This document shows positions 6,634 through 10,625 of a stretch of DNA of 10,625 nucleotides, piece after piece (within the stretch, counting starts at the first letter, position 1; each line of letters starts with the position of its first letter). The notes under the pieces were generated by a model. That model did no database searches. It was not told the origin of the DNA and saw nothing but the letters and a program-made list of their open reading frames with translations. The stretch is from contig JAGWUG010000017.1 in the NCBI GenBank assembly GCA_028868555.1, forward strand, positions 1-10,625, given 5' to 3'. Made by a program: the position numbers and the translations under genes. This DNA is from Actinomycetales bacterium. Lineage in GTDB: Bacteria; Actinomycetota; Actinomycetes; Actinomycetales; Microbacteriaceae.

Positions 6634-6999
6634 ATGAAATTTCGCCAGATTGGCCTGAAGGCCACAGACATTGACCGCGCTGCCGCCTTTTACACCGATG
6701 TCCTGGGCATGCAGCCGACCGCCATTTTCAACCCACCTGGATTCGCCTTCTTCAATCTGGAGGGTGTTCGACTGTTCCTTGACGTCAACGCGCCGGCCGG
6801 CCTGGTTTATCTCGAGGTAGATGACGTGCGCACCAAGGTTGAGGAACTGCGCGCCAAGGGCATTGAGATCTCGAGTGAACCGCACGTGGTATTTCCGGAT
6901 GAGGGCGGGCTCTTTGATGCTCCGGGTAACGAATGGCTGGCGTTCTTTGTTGACTCCGAGGGCAACAACGTGGGCCTGATGAGCCGCGAGGTTCTCTAA
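6634..6999 (+). CDS. VOC-superfamily (glyoxalase/bleomycin-resistance-like) protein
   Basis: 121-aa cytosolic protein with the paired beta-alpha-beta-beta-beta modules of the vicinal oxygen chelate fold. The first module is at about 1-53 (FRQIGLKATDIDRAAAFYTDVLGM, then FAFFNLEGVRLFLDV). The second is at about 62-120 (VYLEVDDVRTKVEELRAKGIEI, a GGLFDAPGNEW turn, and AFFVDSEGNNVGLM). The length is normal for a one-polypeptide VOC protein, which usually dimerises. The usual metal positions look altered: Gln5 stands where many members have His, and Gly stands where the last-strand Glu of the DPxGNxxEL motif is expected. A classical glyoxalase I or fosfomycin-resistance activity is therefore doubtful, and the substrate cannot be named. 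No ribosome-binding site precedes the ATG; see the leaderless promoter candidate. The gene is convergent with the DsbA-like gene. Confidence 0.85.
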   Translation: MKFRQIGLKATDIDRAAAFYTDVLGMQPTAIFNPPGFAFFNLEGVRLFLDVNAPAGLVYLEVDDVRTKVEELRAKGIEISSEPHVVFPDEGGLFDAPGNEWLAFFVDSEGNNVGLMSREVL

Positions 7000-7021
7000 C
7001 CTGCAAAGACTGACTTAAAGA

Positions 7022-7055
7022 GAAGTGGCCGGCCCCATACGGGACCGGCCACTTT
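7022..7055. terminator. Bidirectional terminator between convergent genes
   Basis: AAGTGGCCGG at 7023-7032 pairs with CCGGCCACTT at 7045-7054. After a single C/A mismatch, three more C-G pairs close a four-base ATAC loop. Flanking A (5') and T (3') bases suit termination from either side. It lies between the VOC stop (6999) and the DsbA-like stop (7070 on the minus strand), so it can serve both. Confidence 0.85.
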
Positions 7056-7067
7056 CAACTTAAGGCT

Positions 7068-7937
7068 TTAGCCCTTGATGGCCTGCTGGAACCAGGCTGC
7101 AAAGCGGGCTGGGCTGGTGAGCTCGGCCTCGGTGGTCCAGGCGTACTGCTTGCCGTTGACCACGATGGTTGGAGTACCGGTAACACCGAAGGTTGCACCC
7201 TTGACCTTGTACTTGGCGCCAAGCACGGTGTCGGTGGTGTTCTTTACCCAGTTGCCGAAGGTCTTGTTGTTGATGCAGTCGGCAATCTTGGCTGCGTTCT
7301 GAACGCCTGCCTCGGTGGTGCGCTTGATCAACTCAGGGTTCTCCGGTCCAGGAGTGCCTTCTGCCGGCTGGTGCTGGTAGAGCAGTGCCGAGAAGTCGAA
7401 GAAGTTGTTCGGGCTGTAGTTTGCAACACAAACTGCCGCGTTTGCAGCACGGCTGGAATAGGTGTTTGGCGAACCGCGACCGTCCAGGAACGAGATTGGG
7501 TGGATTTCAACGGTTGCTACACCGCTCTTTACCCACTGTCGCAGCTGGGCAGTGTTGCCCTGCTCGAACATCTCACAGATTGGGCACTGGTAGTCCACGT
7601 AGATCTGGATGTTTGGAGTGGCTGCCGAACCTGCGGTGGCTGCAGGTGCTGGAGTCTGGTGCTCGGTGAATGCCTCCAGGTTGGTACCGATTTTGATTCC
7701 ACTGTCGTAGATCATGTTGGCCGGGCCGGTGGCATCGGTGGTGGACTGCTTGGCAGCACCCACGATGGCGGTGACGATAAGGGCCACAACAATCAGGATG
7801 GCGGCGGCGATGGAGACCTTGATACCGAGGCTCTTGTTGCGCTCCTTGCGTGCGCTGGCCTCGCGGAGTGCGCGGGCCTTTTCGCGGGTGGCCTCGCGCT
7901 GCTCAGAACGAGTCTGGCGGGATGGATTGGTAGCCAT
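7068..7937 (-). CDS. Membrane-anchored DsbA-like thiol-disulfide oxidoreductase
   Basis: 289 aa. A highly charged cytoplasmic N-terminus (residues about 6-36, Arg/Lys/Glu-rich and probably helical) is followed by one membrane segment at about 41-62. A linker with a Pro/Ala/Thr patch (95-108) leads to an extracytoplasmic thioredoxin fold of the Thioredoxin_4/DsbA type. The active site is CPIC (118-121) after the YVDYQ strand, and the cis-proline loop is TGTPT (Pro256). Two more cysteines (170 and 221) sit in the helical insert and could form the second, structural disulfide described for actinobacterial DsbA-type proteins. The expected role is making or reshuffling disulfides in exported proteins. 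The start is the ATG at 7937 with GAGGA (7943-7947 on the plus strand) five bases upstream; the in-frame GTG at 7949 is part of that site. The neighbouring pilin operon encodes 28 ectodomain cysteines, so the pilins are possible substrates, but this is only inference. Confidence 0.9.
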   Translation of the reverse strand: MATNPSRQTRSEQREATREKARALREASARKERNKSLGIKVSIAAAILIVVALIVTAIVGAAKQSTTDATGPANMIYDSGIKIGTNLEAFTEHQTPAPAATAGSAATPNIQIYVDYQCPICEMFEQGNTAQLRQWVKSGVATVEIHPISFLDGRGSPNTYSSRAANAAVCVANYSPNNFFDFSALLYQHQPAEGTPGPENPELIKRTTEAGVQNAAKIADCINNKTFGNWVKNTTDTVLGAKYKVKGATFGVTGTPTIVVNGKQYAWTTEAELTSPARFAAWFQQAIKG

Positions 7938-7999
7938 TGATTTCCTCACTGGATAAGCCGCAAACGTGACCTAAAGGTTATGGTTACGGCGACTTACCA

Positions 8000-8005
8000 A
8001 TGATA
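8000..8005 (-). promoter_or_regulatory. Candidate -10 box for the DsbA-like gene
   Basis: Read on the minus strand this is TATCAT, five of six matches to TATAAT, about 60 bases upstream of the ATG at 7937. No convincing -35 box is seen at the right distance. Its upstream side overlaps that of the plus-strand promoter candidate at 8022-8030. Confidence 0.35.
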
Positions 8006-8021
8006 AACCAAGGGTCTTAAC

Positions 8022-8030
8022 TGCCATAAT
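8022..8030 (+). promoter_or_regulatory. Candidate extended -10 promoter for the ABC ATPase gene
   Basis: TGCCATAAT fits the extended -10 form TGN-TATAAT with one mismatch. There is no good -35 box, as is usual when a TGN extension is present. Transcription would begin near 8037 and give a leader of about 75 nt before the ATG at 8113. Confidence 0.45.
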
Positions 8031-8077
8031 TGGAGAACCGTGCCCACGAAGGTCACGGCTCATTCACTACGGATCGT

Positions 8078-8095
8078 TCGGCACGTACCTGCCGA
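8078..8095 (+). other. Small hairpin in the 5' leader of the ABC ATPase gene
   Basis: TCGGCA (8078-8083) pairs with TGCCGA (8090-8095) around a six-base loop, just upstream of the AAAGAGAGA ribosome-binding region. A shorter CCGTG/CACGG pair lies at 8038-8058. They may structure the leader, but they do not resemble a riboswitch I know. Confidence 0.35.
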
Positions 8096-8112
8096 TGAAA
8101 GAGAGACAAATC

Positions 8113-9189
8113 ATGGCATCTGTAACTTTTGACGCCGCCACCCGCCTGTACCCAGGTGGAACCCGTCCAGCAGTGGACAAGATCAACCTAGAGATCGCCG
8201 ACGGCGAGTTCCTGGTTCTGGTTGGCCCTTCGGGCTGTGGAAAGTCCACCACCCTGCGTATGCTCGCAGGTCTGGAAGACGTAAACGAGGGTCGCATCCT
8301 CATTGGTGACCGCGACGTAACCGACGTTCCTCCTAAGGACCGCGACATCGCAATGGTTTTCCAGAACTACGCACTCTACCCACACATGACTGTGGCTGAG
8401 AACATGGGCTTCGCCCTGAAGATCGCCGGCGTTGCCAAGGAAGAGCGTGCCCAGCGCGTTCTCGAGGCAGCCAAGATCCTCGACCTCGAGCCATACCTGA
8501 GCCGCAAGCCAAAGGCCCTCTCGGGTGGTCAGCGTCAGCGTGTAGCCATGGGTCGTGCCATCGTGCGTAACCCACAGGTATTCCTCATGGACGAGCCACT
8601 TTCCAACCTGGACGCCAAGCTTCGTGTACAGACCCGTACTCAGATTGCTTCGCTCCAGCGTCGTCTGGGCGTAACCACCGTTTACGTAACCCACGACCAG
8701 GTTGAGGCTATGACCATGGGTGACCGCGTAGCCGTTCTCAAGGACGGTCTGCTGCAGCAGGTTGACACCCCACGTAACCTCTACGAGCGCCCAGCCAACG
8801 TATTCGTTGCAGGCTTCATCGGCTCCCCAGCCATGAACCTCCTGCAGCTGCCAATCGTTGACGGCGGAGTTCAGTTCGGCTCGGCAGTACTGCCAGTTGC
8901 ACGCGACATCCTGGCTAAGACCAACGCTGGCAAGATCACCGTTGGTATCCGCCCAGAGAGCATGGACGTCACCACCGGTGCCGGCCTCGACGTCAACATC
9001 GACGTAGTTGAAGAGCTCGGTGCAGACGGCTTCGCTTACGGAACCGCTCAGCTCGACGGCGTTGGCACCGAGATCGTTGCCCGCGTACACGGCACTGAGC
9101 ACCCACACGCTGGCGACAAGGTCAAGCTTGCTGTTGGCGAGGGCATCATCCACCTGTTCGACGTTGAGTCGGGCTCCCGTCTGAACTAA
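8113..9189 (+). CDS. msmK: Sugar ABC transporter ATP-binding protein, MsmK/UgpC/MalK type
   Basis: 358-aa cytoplasmic ATPase that powers carbohydrate importers of the CUT1 class. All ATPase elements are present: A-loop Tyr13, Walker A GPSGCGKST (38-46), Q-loop Gln84 in VFQNYALYPH, signature LSGGQ (136-140), Walker B VFLMDEP (156-162) and switch His194 in THDQVEA. Residues from about 235 on form the C-terminal TOBE/OB regulatory domain typical of MalK. The length is as expected. I chose ATG 8113 because MASVTF is the usual beginning of this family in actinobacteria and AAAGAGAGA lies upstream; the in-frame ATG at 8095 sits in a hairpin without a binding site. No permease or binding-protein genes are nearby, which fits the shared MsiK/MsmK ATPases that serve several importers. 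Frequent cgt (Arg) and gta (Val) codons, unlike the next gene, hint at strong expression. The specific substrate is not determinable. Confidence 0.93.
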   Translation: MASVTFDAATRLYPGGTRPAVDKINLEIADGEFLVLVGPSGCGKSTTLRMLAGLEDVNEGRILIGDRDVTDVPPKDRDIAMVFQNYALYPHMTVAENMGFALKIAGVAKEERAQRVLEAAKILDLEPYLSRKPKALSGGQRQRVAMGRAIVRNPQVFLMDEPLSNLDAKLRVQTRTQIASLQRRLGVTTVYVTHDQVEAMTMGDRVAVLKDGLLQQVDTPRNLYERPANVFVAGFIGSPAMNLLQLPIVDGGVQFGSAVLPVARDILAKTNAGKITVGIRPESMDVTTGAGLDVNIDVVEELGADGFAYGTAQLDGVGTEIVARVHGTEHPHAGDKVKLAVGEGIIHLFDVESGSRLN

Positions 9190-9205
9190 CGACAAAAAAC
9201 TCATT

Positions 9206-10519
9206 GTGACTTCCAACGATTTGGAAATCACGGCTGCCACGGTAGAACCGGCTCTGCTGGATCTACCGTGGCATTTGCCGTTAGAGGACTGGCCCGCTGA
9301 AAACATCGCGGCCCTCCCCAAGGGTTTGAGCCGCCACACCGTGCGCTTCGCCCACCTGGGTGACTACGTGATTGCCATCAAGGAAACCCTTCCGGAACTG
9401 GCCAAGCGCGAGTACGACATGCTCAAGAACCTGGGCAAGCTGGATGTGCCCAGCGTTGAACCCTTCGCCATCATCAACGGCCGCACCGATGCCGACGGCA
9501 ACCCACTGCTTTCGGTGCTGATTACCCGTCACCTCAAGTTCTCACTCCCCTACCGCGCCATGTGGAGCCAGGGTCTGCGGCCAGACACCGCCACCAGGCT
9601 CGTGGATGCCCTCGCGCTCCTGCTGGTGCGCCTGCACATCGCCGGCTTCTTCTGGGGCGATGTGAGCCTCAGCAACACTCTCTTCCGTCGCGACGCCGGC
9701 CGCTTTGCCGCCTACCTGGTAGACGCCGAGACCGGTCACCTCTACGACAGCGGCCTGAGCAACGGTCAGCGCGAGAACGACCTCGAGATTGCCCGCGTAA
9801 ACATCGCTGGCGAGCTGCTGGACCTCATCGCCTCCGGACACGCAGCACCCGGTGTTGACGCTGTTGCCATCTCCAACCGCATCATCACTGCCTACCGGGA
9901 CCTCTGGACCGAACTAACCGGAGTTCAGCTGCTCGGCCCGGACGAGCGTTGGAAGATCAACCAGCGCGTGAAGCGCCTCAACGAGCTCGGCTTCGACATC
10001 GAAGAGCTTTCGATTCAGTCCAGTGGACACGGCCGTCAGGTTCGCATTCAGCCCAAGGTGGTGGACGCGGGTCACCACAGCCGACGCCTCCTTCTGCTCA
10101 CCGGTCTGGACGTTGAAGAAAACCAGGCCCGCCGCCTACTCAACGACCTCGACCAGTACCGGGTTGAGCACCAGCGCATCGGTGCCGATGAAGAGGTATT
10201 GGCGCACGAGTGGTTGAGCCACAGCTTTGAGCCGGTCATTTTGGCCATTCCGCGCGAACTCATGGGCAAGCTAGAGCAGGCCGAGGTCTACCACCAGGTG
10301 CTGGAACACCGCTGGTACCTGAGCGAGGCTGCGGGTCAGGATGTGCCGATGGCCGAAGCCGTTCAGGACTACATGGTAAACGTGCTCTCCAATCGTCGCG
10401 ACGAAGAGGCACTGATCATGCCGGCAACCACCGATGGCTTCACCCTGCCAAACCCGGTTCCGACCGGCACCATCACCGTGGTTGACGACGATGATGTGGA
10501 CTGGCGCGATCTGGTCTAG
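9206..10519 (+). CDS. DUF4032 protein with kinase-like (Kdo/WaaP-type) N-terminal domain
   Basis: 437-aa soluble protein. The N-terminal half reads as a protein-kinase-like fold: a candidate ATP-binding Lys59 in YVIAIKE, the following REYDML helix, a catalytic-loop-like stretch WGDVSLSN (Asp152, Asn157) and a metal-binding-like Asp173 in YLVDAETG. These match the lipopolysaccharide-kinase (Kdo/WaaP) superfamily pattern, with Trp where HGD-type kinases have His. The C-terminal half (about 215-400) is the DUF4032 region as I know it, and the tail ends in an acidic run (VVDDDDVDWRDLV). The substrate is unknown. LPS is not expected in a Gram-positive, so a cell-envelope, small-molecule or protein target is equally possible. 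The GTG start at 9206 lies 16 nt after the ATPase stop and lacks a clear ribosome-binding site, so the gene is probably co-transcribed with it. A strong terminator follows directly. Confidence 0.85.
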   Translation: MTSNDLEITAATVEPALLDLPWHLPLEDWPAENIAALPKGLSRHTVRFAHLGDYVIAIKETLPELAKREYDMLKNLGKLDVPSVEPFAIINGRTDADGNPLLSVLITRHLKFSLPYRAMWSQGLRPDTATRLVDALALLLVRLHIAGFFWGDVSLSNTLFRRDAGRFAAYLVDAETGHLYDSGLSNGQRENDLEIARVNIAGELLDLIASGHAAPGVDAVAISNRIITAYRDLWTELTGVQLLGPDERWKINQRVKRLNELGFDIEELSIQSSGHGRQVRIQPKVVDAGHHSRRLLLLTGLDVEENQARRLLNDLDQYRVEHQRIGADEEVLAHEWLSHSFEPVILAIPRELMGKLEQAEVYHQVLEHRWYLSEAAGQDVPMAEAVQDYMVNVLSNRRDEEALIMPATTDGFTLPNPVPTGTITVVDDDDVDWRDLV

Positions 10520-10535
10520 CCCCCCAGCAAAACGA

Positions 10536-10565
10536 AAATGGCCGCTCACGAATGAGCGGCCATTT
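10536..10565. terminator. Strong bidirectional intrinsic terminator
   Basis: A perfect 13-bp stem: bases 10536-10548 pair with 10553-10565 around a CGAA tetraloop, with A bases before and CCTTTT after. It follows the DUF4032 stop by 17 nt and lies just beyond the stop of the convergent minus-strand gene, so it can end both transcripts. Confidence 0.92.
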
Positions 10566-10579
10566 CCTTTTGAAAACCT

Positions 10580-10625
10580 TTAGCGCGACTTCTTGGCGCG
10601 CTGAGTGGCGATCTCGTACAGGGTC
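10580..10625 (-). CDS. C-terminal end of an unidentified minus-strand gene
   Basis: On the minus strand an open frame enters from the window edge and stops at TAA (10580-10582). Its last 14 residues read TLYEIATQRAKKSR. The basic helical tail, the good codon use and the position just before a bidirectional terminator all suggest a real gene running out of the window. Fourteen residues are too few to name a family. Confidence 0.55.
   Translation of the reverse strand, partial: TLYEIATQRAKKSR

Noticed and set aside
7371..7940. A 189-codon plus-strand frame opposite the DsbA-like gene
   Set aside because: The minus-strand gene has the CPIC site, a membrane anchor and a ribosome-binding site; the plus-strand frame is its shadow.
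8188..9339. A 383-codon open frame on the minus strand opposite the ABC ATPase gene
   Set aside because: The ATPase on the plus strand has all family motifs. The antisense product has no recognisable motif, and its openness follows from the biased codon use of the real gene.

Overview
The window looks like a chromosomal piece of a high-GC Gram-positive actinobacterium, most probably of the Microbacteriaceae type. The evidence is the GC-biased third codon positions, the MsmK/MsiK-type sugar-transport ATPase, a DUF4032 protein, a small DUF6186-like protein and a membrane-anchored DsbA-like protein. No species can be named from this alone. No tRNA, rRNA, CRISPR, insertion sequence or phage gene was seen.

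Positions 1-5699 form a type IV pilus (type IV filament) operon on the + strand. It opens with the C-terminal part of the platform protein PilC/GspF. Four successive proteins with prepilin-type (class III) N-termini follow: a 511-aa PilV/GspI-like pilin, a 291-aa PilW/GspJ-like pilin, a 669-aa PilX/GspK-like pilin that lacks Glu5, and a compact 162-aa pilin with a classical leader. The first four genes are almost gapless or overlapping. The last pilin is set apart by a 53-nt C-rich, G-poor spacer. The order I-like, J-like, K-like followed by a small pilin recalls the minor-pilin (tip-complex) sets of Gram-negative bacteria, but two members carry very large cysteine-containing ectodomains. This is the most interesting part of the window.

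Positions 5700-6999 (+) hold a six-helix membrane protein of unknown function, overlapped at its stop by a small DUF6186-like membrane protein, then a VOC-superfamily protein that may be translated from a leaderless mRNA. A long hairpin lies inside the first codons of the membrane-protein gene and may end the pilus transcript.

Positions 7068-7937 (-) encode a membrane-anchored DsbA-like thiol-disulfide protein, separated from the convergent VOC gene by a bidirectional terminator. Divergent promoter candidates lie between it and positions 8113-10519 (+), which encode a MsmK/UgpC-type ABC ATPase and, 16 nt later, a DUF4032 protein with a kinase-like N-terminal domain. A strong 13-bp bidirectional terminator follows, then the last 14 codons of a minus-strand gene that runs out of the window.

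Functional picture: the pilus operon would build an extracellular filament with large, probably disulfide-bonded minor pilins. The DsbA-like protein nearby is a plausible but unproven helper for those disulfides. The ABC ATPase probably energises one or several sugar importers whose other subunits lie elsewhere.
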